Shown here: positions 17,850 to 27,500 of the stretch, one piece after another
Position numbering within the stretch: the stretch's first letter is position 1
How the letters are laid out: each line of letters starts with the position of its first letter
NCBI GenBank assembly: GCA_964550565.1
Contig: CAZKAI010000008.1
Span: 1-56,534, forward strand
Source of the DNA: Anaeroglomus sp964550565
GTDB lineage: Bacteria > Planctomycetota > Phycisphaerae > Sedimentisphaerales > Anaerohalosphaeraceae
Reading direction: 5' to 3'
Length of the DNA stretch: 56,534 nucleotides
Notes under the pieces: model-generated
Told to the model about the DNA's origin: nothing
Database searches by the model: none
What the model saw: only the letters and a program-made list of their open reading frames with translations
Made by a program: the position numbers and the translations under genes

Positions 17850-17863
17850 GGAAATAAATGTCA
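17850..17863. promoter_or_regulatory. 14-base motif GGAAATAWWTGTCA, copy 3
   Basis: GGAAATAAATGTCA, close to the terminator of the activator gene and about 240 bases upstream of the sigma-54 promoter. Confidence 0.5.
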
Positions 17864-17867
17864 TCAA

Positions 17868-17898
17868 ATAAAAAACGCCGGTCATACATTGCCGGCGT
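17868..17898 (-). terminator. Rho-independent terminator of the nifA-like gene
   Basis: On the minus strand a perfect 7-bp stem ACGCCGG/CCGGCGT with a 10-base loop is followed by TTTTTATTT. It ends the activator transcript before the nifH promoter, so the two are separate transcription units. Confidence 0.85.
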
Positions 17899-17924
17899 CA
17901 AAACAGGGACACAGAGTGGTGGTA

Positions 17925-19502
17925 TTATTTTTTGTATTGAATATTCAGCTTTTGAATTTTATATCGCAGCATGCGTTCGGTAATGCCCAGTTCACGGGCG
18001 ACACAACTGATGCGACCGCTGTAACGTTTGAGGGAATCAATGATCATATCCCGTTCAAGCAGTCCGACACGCGCTTTTAATGTGCCTTGCGGGGCCATTT
18101 CCTGATGGGTCGGGATTTGCAGTGTGGGCGGCAGATGATACCCATGAATCACCCCGTCGTCGGTCAGCAAGATGGCATGTTCGATGCAGTTTTCCAGTTC
18201 GCGGACATTGCCCGGCCAGTGATAGGCCATCATCATGTTAATCGCGGTGGTGCTGATGCGGCGGATTTTTTTGCCCAGCTTTTGGGATAAGGTTTCAATA
18301 AAGTGGTCCGCCAGCAGCAGCAGGTCGTCCCGGCGCTCCCGCAGGGGGGGGAGATAAATCGGGAACACATTGATCCGATAATAGAAATCCGACCGAAACA
18401 TGTTTTCCCTGAGAAGCTGCTCAAGATTTCGATTGGTGGCCGCGATGATGCGTACATCGGTTTTCAGTGTCATATTGCTGCCGACCCGCTGAAACTCTTT
18501 TTCCTGGAGTATCCGAAGCAATTTGACCTGGATGGTGGGTGAAAAATCGCCGATTTCATCCAGAAATAACGTTCCGCCGTTGGCTTCTTCAAGCCTGCCG
18601 ATGCGGTTTTGAATTGCCCCGGTGAACGCCCCCTTTTCGTGGCCGAACAGCTCGCTTTCAAGGATATTTTCGTTGAGTGCCGAGCAGTTGACTTTGATGA
18701 ACGGCTTGCCGGCACGCGGCCCGGCATAATGCACAGCGGAGGCGACCAGTTCTTTGCCTGTACCGGTTTCACCGCGAATTAATACGGTGGTGGTGCCGAC
18801 GGCGACTTGCTGGATTTTCTGATAGACCATCCGCATGGAATTGGCATTGCCGATAATATTGTCGGGCCGGTATTTTTCACGCAATTCATTTTTGAGCCGG
18901 ACGTTTTCTTCAGTCAGACTTTGCTTTTCGATCAATAAGTCACGACGGTGATGCAGATCGTTGGAGACCATCGCTGCGATAATGCTCAAAAATCGCTGGG
19001 TTTCATTGAGATACTCCATATTGCCGGCGGGAGCATCCACGGCAAAGGTGCCGATAATTTCATTATTCAGGGTGATAGGGACGCAGATAAAACTGTATTC
19101 CCGGTCGCGTTTGTCCTGCCGCAAATGAATGCGACCACGAAACTCCGGTTCATCTGCAATACGAGGAATGATTGCCGGCTGACCTGTAGCCAGAACCCGT
19201 CCGGTAATGCCTTCGCCGCGTTGATATCGAACCGAATGGGCTTCGGAGTGCTTTTCTTCCTGGCTGGCGGCCTCGACAAGCAGCTCCCGTCCGTCAGGTG
19301 TAGACAGCATAAATACGCCCCGACACATCCCCATCTGTTCCCGCAGGACATCGAGGAGTTCATTGAGCATTTGTTTCTGGCCTGAACAGCGGCTGATCAT
19401 CTGCAAAATAGCATGCAGTGTATTGAGCTGCCGGAGCGGCCGGCTGGAAGGCTCTGATTCGGCTGTTTTTTCTTTCAACATTATTGTATCAAAATATCGC
19501 AT
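17925..19502 (-). CDS. nifA: NifA-type sigma-54-dependent activator
   Basis: Predicted to switch on the nif operon by remodelling sigma-54 RNA polymerase. The 525 residues comprise an N-terminal GAF sensor domain (about 25-185), an AAA+ domain and a Fis-type helix-turn-helix at the C-terminus (GRISCVARELGITERMLRYK). The AAA+ domain shows GETGTGKE at about 244-251, GAFTGA at about 291-296, LFLDEIGD, and the arginine-finger region FRSDFYYRINVFPI. There is no Cx4C linker like that of oxygen-sensitive rhizobial NifA, and no nifL is visible. An alternative start at 19481 cannot be excluded because neither ATG has a clear ribosome-binding site. Naming rests on architecture and on its place directly upstream of nifH. 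Confidence 0.88.
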   Translation of the reverse strand: MRYFDTIMLKEKTAESEPSSRPLRQLNTLHAILQMISRCSGQKQMLNELLDVLREQMGMCRGVFMLSTPDGRELLVEAASQEEKHSEAHSVRYQRGEGITGRVLATGQPAIIPRIADEPEFRGRIHLRQDKRDREYSFICVPITLNNEIIGTFAVDAPAGNMEYLNETQRFLSIIAAMVSNDLHHRRDLLIEKQSLTEENVRLKNELREKYRPDNIIGNANSMRMVYQKIQQVAVGTTTVLIRGETGTGKELVASAVHYAGPRAGKPFIKVNCSALNENILESELFGHEKGAFTGAIQNRIGRLEEANGGTLFLDEIGDFSPTIQVKLLRILQEKEFQRVGSNMTLKTDVRIIAATNRNLEQLLRENMFRSDFYYRINVFPIYLPPLRERRDDLLLLADHFIETLSQKLGKKIRRISTTAINMMMAYHWPGNVRELENCIEHAILLTDDGVIHGYHLPPTLQIPTHQEMAPQGTLKARVGLLERDMIIDSLKRYSGRISCVARELGITERMLRYKIQKLNIQYKK

Positions 19503-19511
19503 CAAATACAA

Positions 19512-19889
19512 AATTGTAAGTAATCGACACTTATCCTTTATCTGTTTGCGTTCGATTGTTTGATTTTTCAGGCGTTAATACGGATTTCCGGCCTATCGAT
19601 TAACATATTGAAATGTTGTATTGCAAGGGCTGTACCATTTTGCAAAAAGTGCCCAAAAACACTTGAAGCAGGAATAGAAAGATCAATTTCAGACGCTAAT
19701 GCAGTCATTCAAAAAAGGCAGGTAGATGGATTGCAATTAATTTTGTGCAAAATGTAAACTGTTGTATATAAAGGAGATATATTGTAATTGCGGGATGTCT
19801 TGCGGAAATCTTTAGAAATTTCGGAGGTTTTTACATTACATAGTAGGTAATCAAATATCAAGATGTGAAAATAGGTTGTTTATTAATCA
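19512..19889. other. Divergent intergenic region between nifA and the first ECF sigma gene
   Basis: AT-rich, with no gene seen. It must hold promoters in both directions. One sigma-70-like promoter candidate faces right (19743-19770). Confidence 0.55.
19743..19770 (+). promoter_or_regulatory. Candidate sigma-70-type promoter for the ECF-FecR pair
   Basis: TTGTGC, a 16-base spacer and TATATA, about 120 bases before the ECF start codon. The -35 match is only partial, so this is a weak call. Confidence 0.3.
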
Positions 19890-20414
19890 ATGATAGTGGA
19901 TAGCAAAAGCTCAAAATTCTTTGGTTTGTATAACGGCATTCATGGCAGCCTGATGTCTTACATCATGATGATGGTGCATAATCTGACGGCCGCAGAGGAT
20001 TTGCTTCAGGAAACAGCCACGATTATGTGGGAGAATTTTGACCAGTTTCACGAAGGGACCAATTTTACCGCCTGGGCGATGACCATAGCCAGGAATAAAA
20101 CGCTTGAGTATTTAAGGGAAAACCGTAAAACCAAAAAACTCCTTCATCATGAATTTTATAACCGACTTTCGCATGTTGCCGAAGATTCGGCCCAGGATTA
20201 TGGGCTTCGCGTCAATGCATTGAATGATTGTTTAAAGAAGCTGGATGCAAAAGACAAGAAATTAATCAGCCTTCGCTATCGGGATAATGTTTCGGTGAAA
20301 GATATTGCTCTGAAGATTGGCCGGCCTGCAAGCACTTTATATTTTCGTATTTCTCATATTATCAATATGCTTAATTTGTGTATTTCAAGATCATTGTCTA
20401 ATCAGGATTTGTGA
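19890..20414 (+). CDS. ECF-type RNA polymerase sigma factor (copy 1)
   Basis: The 174 residues have sigma region 2 (AAEDLLQETATIMWENF, TNFTAWAMTIARNKTLEYLR) and region 4 (LKKLDAKDKKLISLRYRDNVSVKDIALKIGRP), the layout of the planctomycete/Verrucomicrobia sigma family. Its stop overlaps the start of the FecR gene (TGATG), so the two proteins are made together, as for sigma/anti-sigma pairs. It is paralogous to the sigma factor at 45748. The target genes are inferred to be the neighbouring exported protein and perhaps the glycosidase operon. The ribosome-binding site is poor. Confidence 0.9.
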   Translation: MIVDSKSSKFFGLYNGIHGSLMSYIMMMVHNLTAAEDLLQETATIMWENFDQFHEGTNFTAWAMTIARNKTLEYLRENRKTKKLLHHEFYNRLSHVAEDSAQDYGLRVNALNDCLKKLDAKDKKLISLRYRDNVSVKDIALKIGRPASTLYFRISHIINMLNLCISRSLSNQDL

Positions 20415-22090
20415 TGCAGCATCCATACCCCAATGAAATAGGCATACTGATTTTCAAACTGCTGGAAAACTGTATTTCGGACAAAGAAATTCAGCAACTG
20501 GACGATTATCTTGCGCATCATCCCGAAGCCATCCACGATTACTGCAATTATGTCAAAAACTACACCGCTTTACGGACGAAACTGAATGAGCAGGGCCGTA
20601 TGAGCGGGGAGGTGCCGCTGGAAGAGTGCCTCGATCAGACGATATGGCAGAAACTGGCCGAGGACGAAAAAACTTCTCCGACGGTTGAGGTTGTCCAGGA
20701 GCCTGAGCCCAAGCCCAGAATATACGTCGAAAAAGTTGAATATCCCAAAATTGCGCGCCGGGTCAGTGCCGGGGCCGTCATCGCGGCTGCGGTTTCGGCT
20801 GCGGCGATTATCCTGATTTTCCTGTTTGCGTATCTGGCGCCGCCTGCCACGGGTTTTAAGGTGGCTGTCCTGTCGGACAGTATTCATGCCAAATGGGCGA
20901 CGACGCATGGCGCGATGGACAAAGGGGATCCTGTGCTGACCAGCCGCAGCGATGTTGTGCTGCAGGAAGGCTGCGTCACATTTCTGTTTGATAACGGTGC
21001 TCAGGTGACCCTGGAGGGGCCTTGTGCTTTTCAGGTTCGCACCGAAGACCAGATCAAGATGCGATATGGCCGGCTGTATGCGATTGTTCCGCGGGAAGCG
21101 GTCGGATTTTCGGTGTACACAGACAACGCCAAGATCATTGATCTGGGCACGGAGTTTGGCGTTCAGGCCGATATTGGCGGGGATACGTCGCTGTATGTGA
21201 TGCAGGGCAAGACGACCCTGATTGCTGGCGTCGAAGCGTCCAAAGAGATTATTGAAGTCGTGGCCGGGATGGGCAAGAGGATTGCCGCTGACACGCTGGC
21301 TATCTCGGATATACCGTTCCTGCAGACACATTTTGTAAGGACTATCCATTCCGACAGCAACGCGATATGGAAGGGACAAAAAACACTGAGTCTTGCCGAT
21401 ATTGTCGGCGGCGGTAACGGACTGGGTACCGGAGTTATTGATTTGGGAATCGATCTGCCCAGTGGGAATTTCATAAAACCCATGGGGATGCCCGAGCTTC
21501 ATGCAACGGCCAATGTCTATCGTCCCGTGCCGTCCAGTCGTTTTATTGACGGCGTTTTTATTCCCAACGGCCAATCTCAGCAGATTGTCAGTTCTCTGGG
21601 CCATGTATTTCAGGAATGTCCGCCGTCCAGCGGAGCCTGTTACGGGACCATCACCAGCGCGATACGGATTCTGGACACCCGGGCGATTCAGAACTCCGCC
21701 GTGTCGGGCTATTGGAATGCCCAGTGTGTATTGATGCATGCCAATATGGGAATTACGTATGATCTCCAGGCCATACGCAGCCTGTTGCCGGCGATTAAAA
21801 TTACTCGTTTCCAGACCCGGTTCGGGATCGAAAAGGAGGCGATACGCCCCGAGGCCAGTAACGCGGATTTCTGGATTCTAGTGGACGGAAAAATAAGGCA
21901 CCAAAAAATACAGGTTCAGGAGAAAACGCTGTTTTCAGCGGATATCGAGATTTCAGATAAGGACCGGTTTTTGACCCTGATTACCACCGACGGGCAGGAC
22001 CCCGAGGGACGCATCTGGGACAATATGCCTTTAACCGCCATCGACAGCGACTGGTGCATGTATGCCGATCCGGTTTTGATTTTGGAGTAG
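20414..22090 (+). CDS. FecR-domain anti-sigma-like membrane protein with C-terminal NPCBM carbohydrate-binding domain (copy 1)
   Basis: The 558 residues begin with an acidic cytoplasmic part (about 1-115) that presumably binds the sigma factor, then one transmembrane helix (about 120-145). An extracytoplasmic FecR domain follows (about 150-300, with FDNGAQVTLEGP, YGRLYAIVPREAVGFSVYT and IIDLGTEFGVQ). The last 120 residues (GITYDLQAIRSLLP, FWILVDGKIR, DRFLTLITTDG) fit an NPCBM-type sugar-binding fold. This suggests direct sensing of polysaccharide without a TonB transducer. The linker with LADIVGGGNGLGTG is shared with the paralogue at 46263. The ATG at 20414 is favoured over the GTG at 20411 because it gives the same TGATG overlap as the paralogue. 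Confidence 0.87.
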   Translation: MQHPYPNEIGILIFKLLENCISDKEIQQLDDYLAHHPEAIHDYCNYVKNYTALRTKLNEQGRMSGEVPLEECLDQTIWQKLAEDEKTSPTVEVVQEPEPKPRIYVEKVEYPKIARRVSAGAVIAAAVSAAAIILIFLFAYLAPPATGFKVAVLSDSIHAKWATTHGAMDKGDPVLTSRSDVVLQEGCVTFLFDNGAQVTLEGPCAFQVRTEDQIKMRYGRLYAIVPREAVGFSVYTDNAKIIDLGTEFGVQADIGGDTSLYVMQGKTTLIAGVEASKEIIEVVAGMGKRIAADTLAISDIPFLQTHFVRTIHSDSNAIWKGQKTLSLADIVGGGNGLGTGVIDLGIDLPSGNFIKPMGMPELHATANVYRPVPSSRFIDGVFIPNGQSQQIVSSLGHVFQECPPSSGACYGTITSAIRILDTRAIQNSAVSGYWNAQCVLMHANMGITYDLQAIRSLLPAIKITRFQTRFGIEKEAIRPEASNADFWILVDGKIRHQKIQVQEKTLFSADIEISDKDRFLTLITTDGQDPEGRIWDNMPLTAIDSDWCMYADPVLILE

Positions 22091-22268
22091 GAATCGGCTG
22101 CGGTATATCCGGCGGGTGTAATAATTCCGCGAGTAAAAGAAGCACGTGGTTGAGACGGCTGCACTTCACCGCGATGAAATGGTAATTTTTTATGTAAGAT
22201 CGGTATAAAAAGTTTTCTTACAATGCAAACATAAACACTATAACAATTATTTTGTGGAGGAACAAAAG

Positions 22269-24374
22269 ATGACAAGAATGTGTTTGATGTTGATGGGACT
22301 GTGTGTCGCAACGAGTTTTGGGGTGGTCGTATATGACAATCCCAGCGGAGGCACGACTGCTGCCTGGAACTGGGGTACGAATATTTGCACCCATTCCGCC
22401 GCCGAAGTCGATATTGGTGGTGGAAATATGGTCATTCGGCATACCGGCGTGGTAAGTAATACCACCGGCGCAGACGCAAATGCTCGTTTTGGCTCCAAGT
22501 GGGACTTCACGGTGTCTGGAAACACCAGTGCCAACCCGGCGGACTATAATGTCTCATTTGATGTTCGCAACGTCTCGGGCAACTGGAACCCCATCGTATT
22601 AGGTGTTGCCATCGTCACCACCAATCCTGCTGTCGGTGCGGATCAGTACGGCCATGGATTTGCCAACCTGAGTATTTCCCAGTCTGACGGGTGGGTTCAT
22701 GTGAAATTTAACATGGCCGACTTCGTCAATAACTGGTGGCAGGGAGCCAATTGGGATTTACTCCAGCCCACATGGTCTATGGAAATTGGCCAGCCCTGGC
22801 CGGGTGATGTGATGCCCAATGGTACATCCTTTACCCAGGTGTGGGAAATGGATAATCTGAAAATCACCATGGGCTCGGACGCTGAGGCTCATGATCCAGT
22901 GGTTTTGCCGGCCAACGCTGACGGTACGGCCGGGACATTGATCTCTCAAACTGAGGCTCAGGTCACATTCGGCTGGAATGCGGGCGGAGACCCGGATTAT
23001 CTGGCGGCATACCGGGTTAATCCCGCGATTCAGGGGTATTATTTCTATTTGACAAACGGCAATCCCAGTGATCCCAATCTTTACCTGCAAGATTATGTTC
23101 AGCAGATTCACAATGCCGACCCCAACCTGACCGATCCGTATAATGAGTACGGACCTGTTACACTCAATCAGGCAACCGAGTATTCCTGGAAGGTGGAAGA
23201 AGCAATTGCGGACCCGAATGGAAATCCTTACCCCGCCGGCAATGAAAACAATATTATGGGGCCGGTATGGACGTTCAATACGATTGCCGCCACCCCCGTT
23301 ATTCTGGTTGGACCTGCGAATGCCCTGGCTGATTTTAGCGGCAATGCATCATTCAGTGTAACCGGCGGACCTGCGGCAACCGATTTTCGATGGTTTAAAG
23401 TCGGCAGTCCGGATATCCAATTGAGTGACGGCGGTATTTATTCGGGCACACACACGACAACCCTGGTTATCACCGGTGCAACTGCCGCGGATGAAGGACA
23501 GTTTTACTGCATAGCTTACAACGGTTCTCCGGATGAGGGTGGAATTCCTTCGATCCCATCGAATTCTGCAAAATTATGGTATCCGCGTCTAGTCAGCCAC
23601 TATCCGTTTGAGACGATCGCGGAGGGGGTCTCTCCCGATGTCGTCAGTGGTTTTGACGCAGCCATGATGCAGGCCGGAGCCGGCTCGCTTCCGGGCTTAG
23701 ACAGTACGGATGCCAGGGTGGGAACATCCAGCCTGCTGCTGGACAATGCAGACGCGCAAAGCGCCGATGGTCAGTATGCACAGATACCTGCCGGCGCAGT
23801 CGATTATCAGGACATGACCCTTAGCCTATGGATTCGTCCCAGCAGTATTCTTGGATGGAGCCGCGCTTTGGATTTTGGTAACGGGACATCGAGTTACTTG
23901 TTCATCACACCCGATGCCGGCTGGGGTGTGATGCGTTTTGCAATTCGAACCTCCACTGTTGATGAGCAATTGCTTGAGACCGGCGCTCTTACTGCCGGCC
24001 AGTGGTATCATGTCGCGGTAACCCTTACTGGAAATACAGGACGCCTGTATCGCAACGGTGAATTGGTTGCGACCAATACGAGCATGACGGTCAATCCGAT
24101 TGATGTCGGAGCCGTATTGAACTATCTCGGCAAAAGCCAGTGGCCGGACCCTGAATTTAACGGCATGATTGATGACCTCAAGATATGGAACTATGCTCTG
24201 ACGACCGTGGATGTCGCCAAGGAATACCTGGCGATTGAGGGCGGGTCGGTATGCAACCGGGAAACCTACGACCAGCAGGCCTATGACACCAACGGCAACT
24301 GCATTATTGATTTGCCGGACTTTGTCAGTTTTGCAGCACGATGGCTGGAAAACGACCGCATTTATGCGGACTAA
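22269..24374 (+). CDS. Exported Ig-like/LamG protein with dockerin-like C-terminus (copy 1)
   Basis: A GGAGG site 8 bases upstream sets the start at 22269, giving a signal peptide (MTRMCLMLMGLCVATSFG). The roughly 700 residues then contain an unassigned beta-rich N-terminal domain and a segment ending NNIMGPVWTF that is shared with the paralogue at 48148. An Ig-like domain (DEGQFYCIAYNG), a LamG/concanavalin-like domain (about 440-655, MTLSLWIRPSS) and a final NGNCIIDLPDFVSFAARWL follow; the last resembles half of a type I dockerin. No catalytic residues were recognised. It is probably a cell-surface or secreted polysaccharide-binding protein controlled by the preceding sigma/FecR pair. Confidence 0.8.
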   Translation: MTRMCLMLMGLCVATSFGVVVYDNPSGGTTAAWNWGTNICTHSAAEVDIGGGNMVIRHTGVVSNTTGADANARFGSKWDFTVSGNTSANPADYNVSFDVRNVSGNWNPIVLGVAIVTTNPAVGADQYGHGFANLSISQSDGWVHVKFNMADFVNNWWQGANWDLLQPTWSMEIGQPWPGDVMPNGTSFTQVWEMDNLKITMGSDAEAHDPVVLPANADGTAGTLISQTEAQVTFGWNAGGDPDYLAAYRVNPAIQGYYFYLTNGNPSDPNLYLQDYVQQIHNADPNLTDPYNEYGPVTLNQATEYSWKVEEAIADPNGNPYPAGNENNIMGPVWTFNTIAATPVILVGPANALADFSGNASFSVTGGPAATDFRWFKVGSPDIQLSDGGIYSGTHTTTLVITGATAADEGQFYCIAYNGSPDEGGIPSIPSNSAKLWYPRLVSHYPFETIAEGVSPDVVSGFDAAMMQAGAGSLPGLDSTDARVGTSSLLLDNADAQSADGQYAQIPAGAVDYQDMTLSLWIRPSSILGWSRALDFGNGTSSYLFITPDAGWGVMRFAIRTSTVDEQLLETGALTAGQWYHVAVTLTGNTGRLYRNGELVATNTSMTVNPIDVGAVLNYLGKSQWPDPEFNGMIDDLKIWNYALTTVDVAKEYLAIEGGSVCNRETYDQQAYDTNGNCIIDLPDFVSFAARWLENDRIYAD

Positions 24375-24399
24375 GCCATCTTAGATTTACGTAAACGAT

Positions 24400-24440
24400 G
24401 ATTTCCGGGCGTCTATTCAGACGCCCGGAAATCTGTTTTA
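24400..24440 (+). terminator. Rho-independent terminator after LamG protein 1
   Basis: Perfect 15-bp stem (GATTTCCGGGCGTCT and its complement) with a 4-base loop, followed by TGTTTTA. Nearly the same stem recurs at 50421. Confidence 0.93.
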
Positions 24441-24518
24441 GCTGCGGATAATCCTGTTTTACGAGAACTGATGAATCACTACATGAGTGTAATTATATTA
24501 TATCAACTGGTCATTGAA

Positions 24519-24548
24519 GTGCTGTCAAAGCGATGTTTTGGACAGCAC
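24519..24548 (+). other. Leader hairpin before the glycosidase operon
   Basis: GTGCTGTC/GACAGCAC, an 8-bp perfect stem with a 14-base loop, about 25 bases upstream of the first enzyme's start codon. No T-run follows, so it is not a terminator. A role in mRNA stability or control is only a possibility. Confidence 0.35.
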
Positions 24549-24574
24549 TCCGTATTTATTCGGGGGGAATGATG

Positions 24575-27500
24575 ATGAAACAGATGATTGTGAAAAGTGC
24601 CGAAATCCGTGCCATTATAAAAGCATTTATTGTAATAACTCTCTGTCTTGCAGCCTGCCGGGTCTGGGCGGACTATCCTGTGATGCCGCAGCATTATGCC
24701 GCAGACCCGACGGCGATTGAATGGAACGGGCGGTTGTATGTTTATTGTTCCAACGATGAAGAAAACAACGACACCGATTATTTGATGGATTCCATCGTCT
24801 GTTTTTCGACAGATGACCTCAAAAACTGGACGGATCATGGCGTGGTTTTTGATTCTGATTCCGTCTCGTGGATCGGTACGGCATGGGCACCGTGTATTGT
24901 CCGGAATAATAACAAATTTTATCTTTATTTCGGCGATGCGTACTGGGGTATTGGTGTTGTTACGAGTGATTCGCCAACCGGACCTTTTACGGCTCCAAAG
25001 AATGGACTGGTGGTGAAACGTGAAGGGCTTTCAGGGGGGACCCCGGGAGCCAACAGCACCTGGATATTTGATCCCTGTGTGTTTGTGGATGATGACGGCC
25101 AGCCGTATCTTTATTTTGGCGGCGGCGGCCCCAATCAAGCCCGTGTTATCAAGCTGAATACAAACATGATCGATCCGGTCGGATCGGCTGAGACGATAGA
25201 CATGCCGGATTTTTTTGAAGCATCCCACATGCATAAACGGGACGGCATTTATTATTTTTCTTATGCGGACAATTATGAGGATACAACCCCTGGCTCGCAG
25301 ATTGCCTACATGACCAGTTCCAGCCCGATGAGCGGCTTTGTTCGCCGAGGGGTGGCCCTTGGCACACCGCCCAATAATTACGGCAATAACAACCATCACA
25401 CGTTTTTTACCTATCAGGGGCAATGGTACTGTGTGTACCATAACCGCCATCAGGCGACGGTCGAAGGGATTGTGCCGACGGTACATCGGAATATCTGCCT
25501 GGACCGGCTTTATCACAATTCGGATGGAACGATACAGCAGGTTGTCATTACCCAGGATAGCCTTAATCAGTTAAAGTATCTCACTCCTTTTGTCCGGGTT
25601 GAAGGAGAGACGATTGCCCTGCAAAGCGGCGTCAAAACCGAAGCCTGTGCCGAAGGCGGTATGAATGTCACCGCTATTTCCAATGGGGACTGGATTGGGG
25701 TGCGCGGGGTGGATTTTGGGGCCGGCGCTTCGAGTTTTCTGGCCCGGGTGGCCAGTGCCAATACCGGCGGCAGCATTGAATTGCGGCTGGACAGCCTCAA
25801 TGGAACAGTTGTCGGAACCGGTTCGGTTCCGAACACCGGCAGCAGGCAAACCTGGACGACAATCACCTGTAATGTGTCCGGGATTTCAGGAGTGCACGAT
25901 TTGTACTTCAGGTTTATAGGAGGGCAGGGCGGGGATTTATTCAATCTGAACTGGTGGCAGTTCCAGCAGGTTGAAACGGCCGCGGTTTCTGTTTCGATGG
26001 ACTGGGCAACACGGTATCAGACAATCGAGGGGCTGGGCGGTGCGATTTGTTTTTATAACGGATGGTTTACGGCACACCCTTACAAAAAAGAGATATTTGA
26101 CTATGCCTTTTCGGGGCTGAACCTGTCCATGCTGCGAATTGGCAACTGGTGGCGCGGAGTCAATGGACAGGATACCGCCACGTATGAAATCGTCACAGCG
26201 GCCAACCAGCGGCTGGGGCGTCCCGTGCCCATCCTGATGACCTCCTGGTCACCCCCGGCCTATCTCAAGAGCAATGGCGAGGTCGGCCATGGCGGAACGT
26301 TGATTCAGGTCAACGGCGCCTATGATTATGATGGATTTGCGAACTACTGGCGCGACTCGCTTCAGGACTACATCGCTCGTGGTGTCAACCCCACCTGGAT
26401 CGGCATTCAGAACGAACCGGACTGGACGGCCGATTATGATTCCTGCCGGTTCAATCCATCCGAGGCGCCTGTTAATGGCGAATACTTTGCAAGTTTTGCC
26501 CAGGCACAAAATGTCGTTTACCAGAAGCTTCAGGCCGCTATGACGACTCCGCCCAAAATGCTGGGGCCGGAGTGCGTTGGTCTGTATGGAAATGCGGCGG
26601 GGCTTCGCAATTATATGGCACAAATGAATCCTGACACATTTTACGGGATTGCGCATCACCTCTACGGCGGCAGCACCGACGGAACGCCGGATGGGTATAA
26701 TTCCGCCTTTACGACGGTATTGAACAGCTCCAATACGCTGTTCCCCGGCAAGCCGCGATTTATGACCGAGTTCGGCGATATAAAAGGGCTGGTTCCCTGT
26801 GCGAATTTAATTCATAACTCCCTGGTCGTTGAACAGGTCAGCGGGTACAACCATTGGAGCCTGATCTGGCCCGGCGACATCGGACTGGTTGAAATCGAGT
26901 TCCCGTGGGGATCGGGCGATTGGACCTCTCCCAAGGGATACTGGCTCAATCCGTCGTATTGGTCGATGAAGCACTATTCCTATTACGTACAGCCCGGATT
27001 CAGGCGAGTTAAAGTCGGGTCTAATAATTCCGATGTTCTGGTGTCCGCTTATCTTTCGCCCGATGACAAACGGCTTGTGGCTGTATTGATCAATCGCAGC
27101 ACGACCAAACCGGCTTCGGTGACTCTGAATCCCGGTTCGTTTCAATACGATGTATCGAGCGTTTATCAAACGGATGAAACGCGTCACTTTGAATCTCTCG
27201 GTCAAGTCGCCGGCTCGCAATTGATATTACCTGCAGTGTCGGTGACTACGGTCGTATGGGATCATTACGGTCCCGTGGCGCCGTCGGGCCTGCGGGCGAC
27301 GAGGCTGACCGGCAAACAGGTGAACCTGGGCTGGAATGCATCTGCCGGTGCGGTCAGCTACAATCTCAAACGCTCGACAACCAGCGGGGGGCCTTATGTC
27401 ACTATCGCCTCCGGCCTGACTGACACCCGTTTTAGCGATACCACGGTGATGCCGGGAATCAAATACTATTATACGGTCAGCGCCAATACCGCAAGCGGCG

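Larger units (their letters stand above)
17534..17924. other. Intergenic regulatory region upstream of nifH
   Basis: Contains, in the direction of nifH transcription, the terminator of the activator gene, three copies of a 14-base motif, the sigma-54 promoter and the nifH ribosome-binding site. No perfect TGT-N10-ACA NifA site was found by eye. Confidence 0.7.

Noticed and set aside
17534..17924. Classical NifA site TGT-N10-ACA upstream of nifH
   Set aside because: Each TGT in the region was checked by eye and none has ACA at the right distance.
19641..19654. Sigma-54-like element upstream of nifA (GGGCAC ... TTTTTGC on the minus strand)
   Set aside because: GG and GC are 8 bases apart instead of 10, so it should not work as a -24/-12 promoter.
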